A stretch of DNA of 53,090 nt, from positions 1 to 53,090 of the forward strand of contig JAPOXY010000141.1 in NCBI GenBank assembly GCA_026706845.1, read 5' to 3'. Origin of the DNA: Gemmatimonadota bacterium. GTDB lineage: Bacteria > Latescibacterota > UBA2968. The position numbers were made by a program, and so were the translations under genes. How positions within the stretch are numbered: position 1 is the first letter of the stretch; every line of letters starts with the position of its first letter. Under the pieces are notes generated by a model, which worked only from the letters and a program-made list of their open reading frames with translations, was not told the DNA's origin and made no database searches. Below are positions 43,071 through 50,990 of this stretch, one piece after another.

Positions 43071-43268
43071 ATGATACGCGAGATAGTGATGGCTGGCATA
43101 TCCGTTGGGGCGGTGATTGCCCTGGCGTGGTGGATGGATCATCCAAAAAAAGAGGTGGGAAGTCTGTTGGCTGTTGGTGTGTTTGTGGTGATCGTTGTGG
43201 TTGCTTTTATAAAAAATAAGAATCAGGTGACGCGCTATCAAAGGATGAAGCACAAGAGAGATGAGTGA
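43071..43268 (+). CDS. Small two-helix membrane protein
   Basis: 65 residues from an ATG with AAGGGG upstream; the longer frame from 42987 has no ribosome site and an unlikely Trp-rich start. Two hydrophobic segments (about 5-22, IVMAGISVGAVIALAWWM, and 31-47, LLAVGVFVVIVVVAFI) are joined by a short charged turn and followed by a basic tail. Family unknown. It lies 23 nt before the solute-binding protein gene and is likely co-transcribed with it. Confidence 0.6.
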   Translation: MIREIVMAGISVGAVIALAWWMDHPKKEVGSLLAVGVFVVIVVVAFIKNKNQVTRYQRMKHKRDE

Positions 43269-43291
43269 GTGTAGCCTGAGGACTATATAAT

Positions 43292-44680
43292 ATGAGGAGG
43301 ATTGTAGTGTTGAGAGGGTTTAGCGGTGTGGTTGTGCTGGTCCTTGTCGCAGGACTGATGTGGCACTGTGGCGGCGAGCGCGTGATGATGGAGGTAGATG
43401 AGCAGGTTGGACAGCCGCTGAGTAAGTTGGCTGTGCAAAATAATGCGTCGGGGGCTGTGGTGGTGGCTTCTGTGCAGCAGGATGATGGGCCCATAAGTGG
43501 TGCAATGGTCGAGTTTGCGCGTTCTGTCGCAGGACAGGCGGCAGAGTATGCGTGGTCGGGAATGACGGATGAAGATGGTCGGGCGCGGTTGGAGATTGCG
43601 GGCGATGCGACGGGTTATTATCAGGCGCGTGTATCGCAGGATGGGCGCGTGATCGGTTTATGGTCGAGTATTCCGATTAATGCCGGCGATGAGTTGGTGG
43701 TCAATTTGCCCGTTGGGAGGAGGGCGAGTGTGACGAGGATGTCTCCGTCGTCGGCTTGCGCGGATCGCGTTCTCAATTTTGGTTTTTTCGCTTTTTTTGC
43801 GCCGGTTAGTTCCAGTTCGGATCCCGATCCGAATTCTGCCGGGTTTAATACGCATGTGGGTTATGAGGCGGATTTGTTGACGGCTCTTGAAGCGATGGAT
43901 GGCGCGGGGCTGTCGTTTTCCCGGCGCAGTATTGCGGATTGGCCCAATATCTGGCTGCTGTCGGCTGGTCCGGAATACGATATTGTCGGCGGTGGTATTA
44001 CGATTCTCGATTCTCGAACCCGCGATGAGATGGGCAATCAGGTGGTGACTTTTACTTCGGGGCATATTGCGTTTCGTCAATCGCTTCTGGTGCGTGCCGA
44101 AGATGGGATGCGCTGGACAAGCCACGACGATTTGACCAGCGAGGTGCGCGTGGGTGTGCTGGCGAGTACGACGGGGGAGGCGCGTTTACTGGTGCTGACG
44201 GGTCTTGTCAATGCCGATGGTATTTTGGCTGCAGGTGTGCGTGTTGAAACGCAAATGGATACAGTGGTCGCCGATGGGAGTGCAGATTATTTTATTACTG
44301 CTGCCGGCGCGTCGTCCAATCTCGATGGCAGGCGGCATCTTTATCCGCCTGTAGATACGATGCCACAGGTGGTTTATCTGGGAGCCAGCGAAGAAGAATT
44401 GCTCGGTGCGCTTGCGTCTGGTAGGGTAGATGCGCTTGCCCGAGGGGAGGTCGGCAACCGCGATGCGGTTCATGCTTCGGGTGGTGCGTTTGTGGTGACG
44501 GCGCTGGATGCTGCGGTTGAGTATGGCGGTTTTTCCCTTGCGGTTGAGGATGCGGATTTGGCTGCCTGTATTGATGATAAGATCAATTATCTGACGGATG
44601 ACCGACGTATCGGCTATGGAGAGTGGCGACAAGATCCCTCAGTTTTCATAACCCGGGCCAGGATGTGGCAGGAGCAATGA
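43292..44680 (+). CDS. Exported protein with Ig-like domain and family-3 solute-binding domain
   Basis: 462 residues. An N-terminal hydrophobic segment ends in HCGGE; the Cys could be lipidated, but His before it is not a standard lipobox. Residues about 50-145 look like a carboxypeptidase-regulatory or Ig-like fold (DDGPISGAMVEFARS, TDEDGRARLEIAG). From about 155 a bacterial solute-binding fold follows: LNFGFFAFFAPVSSS, VGYEADLLTALEAM, YDIVGGGITILDSR, and RVGVLASTTGEARLL. It probably binds an amino acid or similar ligand, but no importer permease for it is adjacent. Possibly a sensory rather than a transport protein. Confidence 0.75.
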   Translation: MRRIVVLRGFSGVVVLVLVAGLMWHCGGERVMMEVDEQVGQPLSKLAVQNNASGAVVVASVQQDDGPISGAMVEFARSVAGQAAEYAWSGMTDEDGRARLEIAGDATGYYQARVSQDGRVIGLWSSIPINAGDELVVNLPVGRRASVTRMSPSSACADRVLNFGFFAFFAPVSSSSDPDPNSAGFNTHVGYEADLLTALEAMDGAGLSFSRRSIADWPNIWLLSAGPEYDIVGGGITILDSRTRDEMGNQVVTFTSGHIAFRQSLLVRAEDGMRWTSHDDLTSEVRVGVLASTTGEARLLVLTGLVNADGILAAGVRVETQMDTVVADGSADYFITAAGASSNLDGRRHLYPPVDTMPQVVYLGASEEELLGALASGRVDALARGEVGNRDAVHASGGAFVVTALDAAVEYGGFSLAVEDADLAACIDDKINYLTDDRRIGYGEWRQDPSVFITRARMWQEQ

Positions 44681-44690
44681 TATAATTTGG

Positions 44691-44725
44691 CTGTCATAGA
44701 GACATGGTTTCAGCCGCGATCTAGA
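44691..44725. repeat. CGTCAT/TCCAG palindromic repeat, copy 3 (degenerate)
   Basis: Left arm reads TGTCATAGAGACATGG where copy 2 has CGTCATCGCGGCATGG; the right arm GCCGCGAT (44713-44720) is intact. The hairpin would be weak, so this copy appears to be decaying. It lies just after the solute-binding protein gene. Confidence 0.7.
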
Positions 44726-44777
44726 TGTGAAGTAGGAGGGAAATCCTTTTTCCGACTCTCTCGGCATATATCGACGT

Positions 44778-44819
44778 AAATCCTCAAAGCCTTCGGGTTT
44801 TGAGGATTTTTTTATTTTT
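44778..44819 (+). terminator. Strong terminator after the solute-binding protein gene
   Basis: AAATCCTCAAA and TTTGAGGATTT flank an inner CC-TTCG-GG, a stable tetraloop, followed by a T-run. Confidence 0.92.
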
Positions 44820-44823
44820 CCGC

Positions 44824-44852
44824 TTGACAGTTGTGGCGTGCCAGTGTATTAT
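44824..44852 (+). promoter_or_regulatory. Sigma70 promoter of the S41 peptidase gene
   Basis: TTGACA, 17-bp spacer, TATTAT (one mismatch). Transcription would begin near 44859, about 45 nt before the ATG at 44904. Confidence 0.85.
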
Positions 44853-44903
44853 TTAGGTAGAACACTAAGACACCACTGGTTTTTCACTCGATTGGAGGGT
44901 CAA

Positions 44904-46283
44904 ATGATTGCTCGATATTTTAAGTCCTATCGCTCTGGTCTCGGGATTTTCGCAACAGCGCGTCGAACACTATTGGGCTTCTGTTTATTCATCGGATGCA
45001 TGACCGCAGGTGCCGAGGAACCTCCCCGTGTGGTACGGACTGTGCCGGAGAACGGCGCGCAGTCGGTAGATGCCGCTACGACGGAATTGCACGTTACTTT
45101 TGACCAGCCCATGAGGCGCGGCATGTCGTTTACGATTATAGGGAACAAATCTATGTTCCCAGAGGTTGCCGGAAAGCCCCGGTGGATTTCTGATACGACT
45201 ATTGTGCTTCCTGTTAAACTCAAGCCGGGCCGCGAATACAGCCTGGGCATTAATTCAGAGCGGTCTCAGAAGTTTCGGGGAATCAATGGGCTTTCCGCGG
45301 TTCCCTGTCCCATTTCTTTCGGGACTGCTCTTTCAGGCGATGTGAAACCCCTGGATCCAGAAAAGAATCGGAAATCGTTGAAGCAGTTGAGGTCGGCCAT
45401 TGAGGAGAAGTATTCCCATCGCGATCTGCGGAGCATAGATTGGGACGCCAGGTTTGCCGAGTTCGAATCGCGGTTGATTGATGCGAAGACGCCCGGCCAG
45501 TTTGCCATTCTTGCCGGACAACTTCTTGAGGTCGCCCGCGACGCGCATATTTGGCTCGATGCGGATGGTGATCGATTAGCTGGTTTTCGACGCAATGTTC
45601 GCCCCAACGCAGATCGAGAGTTGCTGAAACGAATAGTACCTCAGCTTCGATCCGTCAATCGCGTGGTGGCTACCGGGAGGTTTCCGGATGGACCGGCGTA
45701 TCTGGTGATTGGAAGTTGGGCACAAAAAGCGGCCCGAGATATCGAGGCCGCCGCGAAATGGATCGATGGGCTGTCGCCGGATGATACCTTGATTCTGGAT
45801 ATTCGATTTAACAGTGGGGGAGACGAGCGGTTGGCGAGAAAGATCGCCGGTCGATTTGTCGAGCGATCTGTGGTATATGCCGGTCATCTCAATCGCGACA
45901 CTTCCAGTCCTTCTGGTTTTTCCAGGATCAAGAAGCGAACGCTGAAGCCAATTCGGCCCGGGTTTCGAGGACGCACGGTCGTTTTGATGGGGCCGGTCAA
46001 TATGAGCAGTTGCGAGGCGTTTTTGTTGATGATGAAGCAGGCACCGCAATGCACACTGATGGGCGAGAAGTCCTACGGTAGTTCGGGCAATCCAAAGCCC
46101 ATTTTCCTGGCGAATGGGGTAACCGTGTTTCTTCCGTCGTGGGTGGCTTTGACGCCCGATGGAGAGCCGTTCGAGGGTAAGGGTATATCACCGGATGTTC
46201 ACGTCGAATTTCTCGACGAGCTTGGGGATCAGGATCCGTTGATCAACGCTGCTCTTGAATTGTTGAAAGAAGGTCAGGGATAA
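44904..46283 (+). CDS. S41-family peptidase with N-terminal Ig-like domain
   Basis: About 459 residues from the ATG at 44904, which has GGAGG upstream; the upstream in-frame ATG at 44838 lies within the promoter. Signal peptide to about residue 38 (TLLGFCLFIGCMTAGAE). A short Ig-like module (about 40-140: PPRVVRTVPENGAQSVDAAT, a bacterial Big_5-type start) precedes the S41 core: LVIGSWAQKAARDIEAA, LILDIRFNSGGDERLARKIA, VVLMGPVNMSSCEAFLLMM with the likely catalytic Ser, and GEKSYGSSGNPKPIFLANG. No PDZ domain is visible, unlike CtpA proteins. It would be a periplasmic peptidase of unknown target. Confidence 0.85.
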   Translation: MIARYFKSYRSGLGIFATARRTLLGFCLFIGCMTAGAEEPPRVVRTVPENGAQSVDAATTELHVTFDQPMRRGMSFTIIGNKSMFPEVAGKPRWISDTTIVLPVKLKPGREYSLGINSERSQKFRGINGLSAVPCPISFGTALSGDVKPLDPEKNRKSLKQLRSAIEEKYSHRDLRSIDWDARFAEFESRLIDAKTPGQFAILAGQLLEVARDAHIWLDADGDRLAGFRRNVRPNADRELLKRIVPQLRSVNRVVATGRFPDGPAYLVIGSWAQKAARDIEAAAKWIDGLSPDDTLILDIRFNSGGDERLARKIAGRFVERSVVYAGHLNRDTSSPSGFSRIKKRTLKPIRPGFRGRTVVLMGPVNMSSCEAFLLMMKQAPQCTLMGEKSYGSSGNPKPIFLANGVTVFLPSWVALTPDGEPFEGKGISPDVHVEFLDELGDQDPLINAALELLKEGQG

Positions 46284-46307
46284 AACGTAAAACGTGAGAA
46301 GAGAGTA

Positions 46308-46365
46308 TCATCGCGGCATGTCCCCTGCCTAAAGCATGCAGAGGCAAACTTGAGCCGCGATCCAG
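46308..46365. repeat. CGTCAT/TCCAG palindromic repeat, copy 4 (with insert)
   Basis: ATCGCGGC (near 46311) and GCCGCGAT (46354-46361) are separated by a longer loop that contains CCCCTGCCTAAAGCATGCAG, also found in related form beside copy 5. It lies just upstream of the first ABC-2 permease gene and its ribosome site. Confidence 0.8.
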
Positions 46366-46392
46366 TCTACCGCGATTTCAAAGGAGTATGAC

Positions 46393-47169
46393 ATGAAACA
46401 ATTTTTTGCCCTATATGTGAAGGAACTCAAAGCGAATAGAGCACTTTTTCTGTTTTTGCTCCTTTTGATTGTGGGGATGAATGTCTATGGGCTTATCCTG
46501 GTAGAAAATTTTACGTTTTTAGAAATAAAAAAAGAGACAGGGGGACATATTCAAATTCTCAATATTCCCTGGTCAGGGCTGGCTGCTCTTATCTTCGTTT
46601 TTAGTCTGCCCTTTTTGCTGGCGCATGCCTTCAATACCGAATGGAAATCAGAAACGCATTATCAGATGTTTGCACTAACGGTACCTCAGTACACGGTCAT
46701 TCTGTCAAAAGTCGCTGCGGTTGCGAGCAAGGGCATTGTAGGCGGCGTAATTGTGACTATCGGTCTGTCTTTATGGGCAGCGCGTAAGGCCGCTTTGCCG
46801 AACGTAAAGATATTGTCAGTAGGAGGAACAGAAGTTACGGCATTTTTTGATTTTGCTCTTGTGGTTGGTTTGGTACTTATGACGTATATGATTTTTATTT
46901 TCGGTGTTGTGACCGGGATGGAGGGAGTGAAGTTCACAGTTAAGCGGTATCGGGGATTGGTTGCGGTTGCTTTTTTTGTTTTATCCACATTTTTATACGG
47001 TCAGCTTTTCCAACAAGGTGAGAGGGCATTCAAATTTTTCGGACAGATTTCAATGTCTCCTCCTGCTGAATTTGCAATTGATGTGGGACCTTTTATCTAT
47101 ACGATTCTGATGGGCGTCATCTTTATGATTATTGGGCTTGTTGTGTATGAAAAACGCGCGGAAATATGA
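46393..47169 (+). CDS. ABC-2-type permease subunit, paralogue 1 of 3
   Basis: 258 residues with about six hydrophobic helices (near 17-36, 58-80, 107-130, 150-175, 190-210, 235-253). It starts FFALYVKELKANRALFLFLL, the same as the two permeases downstream, and shares SLPFLLAHAFNTEWKSETHY, VTGMEGVKF.VKRYRG and a last helix ending MIIGLVVYEKRAEI. This is the ABC-2 or YtrC-like topology. AAAGGAG precedes the ATG. It stands before the GntR-ATPase pair, so it is probably one membrane subunit of that transporter. Confidence 0.82.
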   Translation: MKQFFALYVKELKANRALFLFLLLLIVGMNVYGLILVENFTFLEIKKETGGHIQILNIPWSGLAALIFVFSLPFLLAHAFNTEWKSETHYQMFALTVPQYTVILSKVAAVASKGIVGGVIVTIGLSLWAARKAALPNVKILSVGGTEVTAFFDFALVVGLVLMTYMIFIFGVVTGMEGVKFTVKRYRGLVAVAFFVLSTFLYGQLFQQGERAFKFFGQISMSPPAEFAIDVGPFIYTILMGVIFMIIGLVVYEKRAEI

Positions 47170-47210
47170 GGTTCGATCTATGACTGTAAAAAAAGTCAGG
47201 AGGCATTTGT

Positions 47211-47582
47211 ATGCCACCTTATGAGTTTGATCCAAATGCGCCTATTTATTTGCAAATTATCGGCGAGATCAAAAAGCGTTCGGTGCGCGGGGTTTATTCG
47301 CCGGGGTCAAAGTTGCCTTCGGTGCGGGATATGGCGAAGGAAATGGGCGTGAATCCCAATACAATGGCGCGGGCTTATGCAGAGCTTGAGCGAGAGGGGT
47401 TTGTTTTTACGCGGCGTGGGCAGGGTTCGTTTGTGACAGAGGATGGGAAGAAGATTGAGGCTGAGAAGCGGGCGTTGGCAAAGAGTGCTGTTGCGCGGTT
47501 TGTTGCCGAGGTTGGAGAATTGGATCTTTCCAGCGAGCAAATTGCCGATTTGTTGCGCGATATAGAGGAGGATTTGACATGA
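47211..47582 (+). CDS. GntR-family regulator, YtrA type
   Basis: 123 residues. A winged-helix domain (about 8-75: PIYLQIIGEIKKRSVRGVYS, PSVRDMAKEMGVNPNTMARAYAELE, GQGSFV) is followed by only a short helical tail (about 80-123), which marks the YtrA subfamily that controls neighbouring ABC transporter genes. AGGAGG precedes the start. The stop overlaps the ATPase start by four bases (ATGA), so the two are translationally coupled. It probably represses this cluster. Confidence 0.92.
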   Translation: MPPYEFDPNAPIYLQIIGEIKKRSVRGVYSPGSKLPSVRDMAKEMGVNPNTMARAYAELEREGFVFTRRGQGSFVTEDGKKIEAEKRALAKSAVARFVAEVGELDLSSEQIADLLRDIEEDLT

Positions 47583-48271
47583 TGATCGATGTTCGAGATG
47601 TTTGGAAGCGATATCCGGGCGCGTGGGCGCTACGCGGTGTTTCTTTTCAGGTTGAGCGCGGGCGTGTGCAAGGTGTGTTGGGCGAGAACGGGAGTGGGAA
47701 GAGTACTTTGTTCCGCATTCTAGCTGGTTTGACCCGTCCGTCGCGGGGATCCGCCGAGGTGATGGGGCAAGCGGTGAGTGTGAAGACCCGGCAGCATGTG
47801 GCTTATTTGGCGGAGATCAATCCGTTTTACGATTGGATGAAGGTGATGGAGCAGGTGGAGTTTCTGGCGCGTTTTTATCCAGGGTGGGATATGGATAAGT
47901 CGCGCGAGTTGCTGAGTTTTATGGGGCTGGATGAGGATAAGAAGGTGGGCGCGCTTTCGCGGGGTCAACAGGGACGGCTCAAGGTGGTGTGCGCGTTTTC
48001 CTGGCCGAGTGATCTGGTTTTGATGGATGAGCCGCTATCCGGTATTGATCCCCCGTCGCGCAAGCGCATTGTCGAGGCTTTGTTTAGCGAGTTTCGATTT
48101 GGGGAGCAGACGATTTTGATTTCGACGCATCTGGTCCATGAAGTGGGCGAGTTTATCGAAGATGTGATGTTTATGAAAGAGGGCGAGATCGCACTTTCCG
48201 GCAATGCAGATGCGCTACGTGAGGAACGGGGAGAGTCGCTTTCCGAGATGTTTGAGATGGTGGCGATGTGA
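47579..48271 (+). CDS. ABC transporter ATPase (ABC-2 / YtrB-like)
   Basis: 230 residues. Walker A is GENGSGKST, the Q-loop region YLAEINPFYDWMKV, the signature ALSRGQQGRLK (a variant of LSGGQ), Walker B DLVLMDEPLSGIDP, and the switch His is in ISTHLVHEVGE. It would power the ABC-2 permeases on both sides. Its start overlaps the GntR stop; a second ATG directly follows the first and either could be used. Confidence 0.93.
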   Translation: MMIDVRDVWKRYPGAWALRGVSFQVERGRVQGVLGENGSGKSTLFRILAGLTRPSRGSAEVMGQAVSVKTRQHVAYLAEINPFYDWMKVMEQVEFLARFYPGWDMDKSRELLSFMGLDEDKKVGALSRGQQGRLKVVCAFSWPSDLVLMDEPLSGIDPPSRKRIVEALFSEFRFGEQTILISTHLVHEVGEFIEDVMFMKEGEIALSGNADALREERGESLSEMFEMVAM

Positions 48272-48401
48272 GAGGGCGGTGTCTCTATGTCCGTCCATCA
48301 GCGTAGGGGCGGTGCCCCCGTGCCCGCCCGGTAATGTAGGGTTTGGTACTATTCTGTTGTAGGGGACGGTCCCCTACTTAGAACATGCAGGATCAGGCTC
48401 C
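48272..48401. repeat. GC-rich palindromes after the ATPase gene
   Basis: GGGGC-GGT-GCCCC (48306-48318) lies 35 bp after the ATPase stop, then GTAGGGGAC-G-GTCCCCTAC (48359-48377), a perfect 9-bp inverted repeat. Next to it, CCCCTACTTAGAACATGCAG resembles the loop of repeat copy 4. No T-run follows, so they are extragenic repeats rather than terminators. Confidence 0.65.
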
Positions 48402-48434
48402 CGTCATCGCGGCAGGTTTTTAGCCGCGATCCAG
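48402..48434. repeat. CGTCAT/TCCAG palindromic repeat, copy 5
   Basis: CGTC, ATCGCGGC (48406-48413), short T-rich loop, GCCGCGAT (48423-48430), CCAG. It stands immediately before the ribosome site of the second ABC-2 permease, just as copy 4 does for the first. Confidence 0.85.
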
Positions 48435-48453
48435 TGCTTTCAAGGAGTATGCC

Positions 48454-49200
48454 ATGAAACCATTTTTTGCATTATACGTGAAGGAACTCAAAGCGAATAA
48501 AACCCTTTTTCTATTTTTGTTGCTTTTGATCGCGGGGTTGAATGCGTATGGGCTTATCCGAATAGAAGATGGTTTGGATTTCGAAGAGGCATTCAAACAG
48601 ATATTTATTTGGACGACGATAGCAATTTTTCTCGTTCTTCTCAGTCTGCCCTTTTTGTTGGCGCATGCCTTCAATTCTGAGTGGAAATCGGAAACGCATT
48701 ATCAGATGTTTGCGTTGCCAGTATCACAATACACGGTGATTCTGGCAAAGGTCGCTGTGGTTGCGAGTATTGGTTTTGTGGGTGGTGGGATTGTTATAGG
48801 AAGCCTGTATTTACTGATTTTGGCCAATCTGCCAGGTCAAATTCTATCATTTGATGGGATGGAGGTTACCTTATTTTGGGATTTTGTTTTTATGTGTGGT
48901 TTAGGGCTTGTAACATATATGGTTTTCATCCTCGGCCTTGTGACCGGGATGGAAGGCATAAAGTTTTCGGTCAAGCGGTATCGGGGATTGACTGCGGTCG
49001 CTTTTTTTGCACTTGCCGTGTTTTTATACATCCGATTTTTTCAGCAAGGAAAGATGGCGTTAGATTTTTTAGGGCAAATCTCAATCCTTCCTACGCCTTC
49101 TGGACAAATAGCGTGGGCGCCGTTTGTCTATACCATTCTTACGGGTATCATCTTTATGATCATTGGGCTTGTGATGTATGAAAGACGCGCGGAAATATAA
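48454..49200 (+). CDS. ABC-2-type permease subunit, paralogue 2 of 3
   Basis: 248 residues, six predicted helices. MKPFFALYVKELKANKTLFL starts it, followed by SLPFLLAHAFNSEWKSETHY, YTVILAKVAVVASIGFVGGG and VTGMEGIKFSVKRYRGLTAV; it ends MIIGLVMYERRAEI. AAGGAG precedes the ATG. The repeat and ribosome site in front resemble those before paralogue 1, so the duplication included upstream DNA. Confidence 0.82.
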   Translation: MKPFFALYVKELKANKTLFLFLLLLIAGLNAYGLIRIEDGLDFEEAFKQIFIWTTIAIFLVLLSLPFLLAHAFNSEWKSETHYQMFALPVSQYTVILAKVAVVASIGFVGGGIVIGSLYLLILANLPGQILSFDGMEVTLFWDFVFMCGLGLVTYMVFILGLVTGMEGIKFSVKRYRGLTAVAFFALAVFLYIRFFQQGKMALDFLGQISILPTPSGQIAWAPFVYTILTGIIFMIIGLVMYERRAEI

Positions 49201-49250
49201 ATTCCGAATTGTGTAATGGTGGTCGAATACTCTTTACTTGGGATCGTGAT

Positions 49251-50018
49251 ATGAAACCATTTTTTGCATTATACGTGAAGGAACTCAAAGCGCATAAAAT
49301 CCTTTTTTTATTTGTGCTGCTTTTAATTGCGGGGATGAATGCTTATGGGATTATGCAGGTAGAATATGTTTGGCATTTTAAGGATGTGATCGAGTCCGGC
49401 GATAATCTTCCTTTTATTCTTTGGCCCAGTTTCAGCTATTTCTGGCCAATGCTGGCTGTTTTTACTCTTGTTCTGAGTTTGCCCTTTTTGCTGGCGCATG
49501 CCTTCAATTCCGAGTGGCGATCCGAAACGCATTATCAGATGTTTGCGATACGAGATTCACAATATATCGTGAATTTGACAAAGGTCGCTGCGGTCGCGAG
49601 TGTAGGCTTTGTGGGCGGTGGAATGGTAGTTTGCAGTCTGTATTTCTGGATGGTGCGTAAGGCCGAGTTTGTAGATGGCGTAATAGAGTTGATGTCATTT
49701 CCCCATTTTACTCTGGTGACGGGCTTGATTCTTGTGACGTATATGGTTTTCATCCTCGGTCTTGTGACCGGGATGGAGGGAGTGAAGTTTTCGGTTAAAC
49801 GGTATCGGGGATTGACTGCGATTGCTTTTTGTCTGGTATCCGTATTTTTATATGGCTGGCTTTTCCTGCAAGGGGAGAGGGCGTTTGAATTCTTAGGACA
49901 AATTGCGATGCCTCCTTTTGGAGTTGTGAATGTGGCTCCTTGTGTCTATACCATTTTTACGGGTATCATCTTCATGATCATTGGGCTTGTGATGTATGAA
50001 AAACGTGCGGAAATATAG
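49251..50018 (+). CDS. ABC-2-type permease subunit, paralogue 3 of 3
   Basis: 255 residues from the ATG at 49251; a frame extension to 49209 exists, but MKPFFALYVKELKAHKILFL aligns with the starts of the other two. Six predicted helices, shared SLPFLLAHAFNSEWRSETHY and VTGMEGVKFSVKRYRGLTAI, end MIIGLVMYEKRAEI. It is closer to paralogue 2 than to 1 and follows it by 50 bp without the hairpin repeat. The ribosome site is weak (TTGGGATCG). Confidence 0.82.
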   Translation: MKPFFALYVKELKAHKILFLFVLLLIAGMNAYGIMQVEYVWHFKDVIESGDNLPFILWPSFSYFWPMLAVFTLVLSLPFLLAHAFNSEWRSETHYQMFAIRDSQYIVNLTKVAAVASVGFVGGGMVVCSLYFWMVRKAEFVDGVIELMSFPHFTLVTGLILVTYMVFILGLVTGMEGVKFSVKRYRGLTAIAFCLVSVFLYGWLFLQGERAFEFLGQIAMPPFGVVNVAPCVYTIFTGIIFMIIGLVMYEKRAEI

Positions 50019-50061
50019 ATTCCAAGTTGTGCAACTTCCCGTCTTAATGATCGGTGTTACA

Positions 50062-50685
50062 TCATTTCTCAGGGAGACGCCGGTTAAGGTCAACTGGGAC
50101 CGCATAGCGTGGAGCGGCGATGGGTTCGCCTGGAGCAGCTCGTTCCAGAAAGGTTAAGCTGTCGTAGAAATCATCCAATGCAATAAATTTACCGTTCTCC
50201 TCCGCCCATTCCCGCATCCGGCGATTGCAGCTATGCCGCCACGACAAAACTTCAATACGCCAACCTCGGCGTCGCATGCGCTCCAGGTCAGCGTGAAAGC
50301 CGACGCCATCATCAAAGCCGGCTCCGTCTCCTGTGAGCATGACCACAATACCTGGGTTGCCGTTATAATCGAATCCATCGCGCAGCATCTCGGTTTGCAA
50401 AACCTGGTCCACGCCCTGTTCTCGCCCCTGTATTGCACCGCGTTCCAATAGCTTGATGGTAACGCCTTCGTTCTCCAAACGATTCCAGACGTGCCGTAGT
50501 TCTGGTGGGATAGAGCCAACGGCGACAGCGTGCTCAATTTTTCGTCCGGCACACGCCAGTTCCAGCAGATTCCGAAAGTGAATACGCACGCGAGAACGCA
50601 CAGATTCGCCTTCCCGGTCAATGGCAACTTGTTGAGCACTGATGAAAATGTTGGAATCGTCCCAATAGATAAAAACTTTGTCCAT
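50062..50685 (-). CDS. NYN-domain (PIN-like) protein
   Basis: 207 residues. VFIYWDDSNIFISAQQVA at the N-terminus and VVMLTGDGAGFDDGVGFHAD in the middle carry the acidic residues of NYN/PIN-fold nucleases; GWRIEVLSWRHSCNRRMREWA is the third conserved block. Such proteins are mostly RNA-acting nucleases. GGAGAG precedes the ATG. It converges on the permease cluster and is not part of it. Target unknown. Confidence 0.85.
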   Translation of the reverse strand: MDKVFIYWDDSNIFISAQQVAIDREGESVRSRVRIHFRNLLELACAGRKIEHAVAVGSIPPELRHVWNRLENEGVTIKLLERGAIQGREQGVDQVLQTEMLRDGFDYNGNPGIVVMLTGDGAGFDDGVGFHADLERMRRRGWRIEVLSWRHSCNRRMREWAEENGKFIALDDFYDSLTFLERAAPGEPIAAPRYAVPVDLNRRLPEK

Positions 50686-50990
50686 TTTGTCTCTCCGGTT
50701 TTGCTCGTCCCGGTTACAATCAATTTTTTAACCCATATCTAAAAATAGCCTATTTGCCATGACCAGTCAACATGAAGGCTGGAGGTTGGGCGACTGGTGT
50801 TTCTGGCGACTTATGTGCCTCAGAGAGAGAGACGTAGGAATTCAGCGACACAATATGGGGCGTTTTGCCCGTGGATAGACGACGGGCGGCCGTTTTGGCT
50901 ATATATGAATTGACTAACCTTCCAAAATTTGGTAAAAGTAGTAAAAACACAAGCCTTTTCATGATGGATAGGCTACTTTCGGGCCAAGAT
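50686..50990. other. Intergenic region before the DUF5686 gene
   Basis: About 300 bp. A 70-codon minus-strand frame (50962-50750, starting MKRLVFLLLLPNFGRLV) is open but has no clear ribosome site and no recognisable family; I do not call it. No clear promoter or hairpin terminator is seen. Confidence 0.4.

Noticed and set aside
48306-48377. The GC palindromes after the ATPase as a rho-independent terminator
   Set aside because: Stems are good but no T-run follows, and they resemble the extragenic repeats around them.
42749-48434. A CRISPR array made of the CGTCAT repeats
   Set aside because: The copies are palindromic, unevenly spaced over kilobases, separated by genes and not followed by cas genes.
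50750-50962. A 70-codon minus-strand gene between the NYN and DUF5686 genes
   Set aside because: No clear ribosome site, no known family, and it would overlap the leader of the divergent DUF5686 gene; kept only as a note in the intergenic entry.
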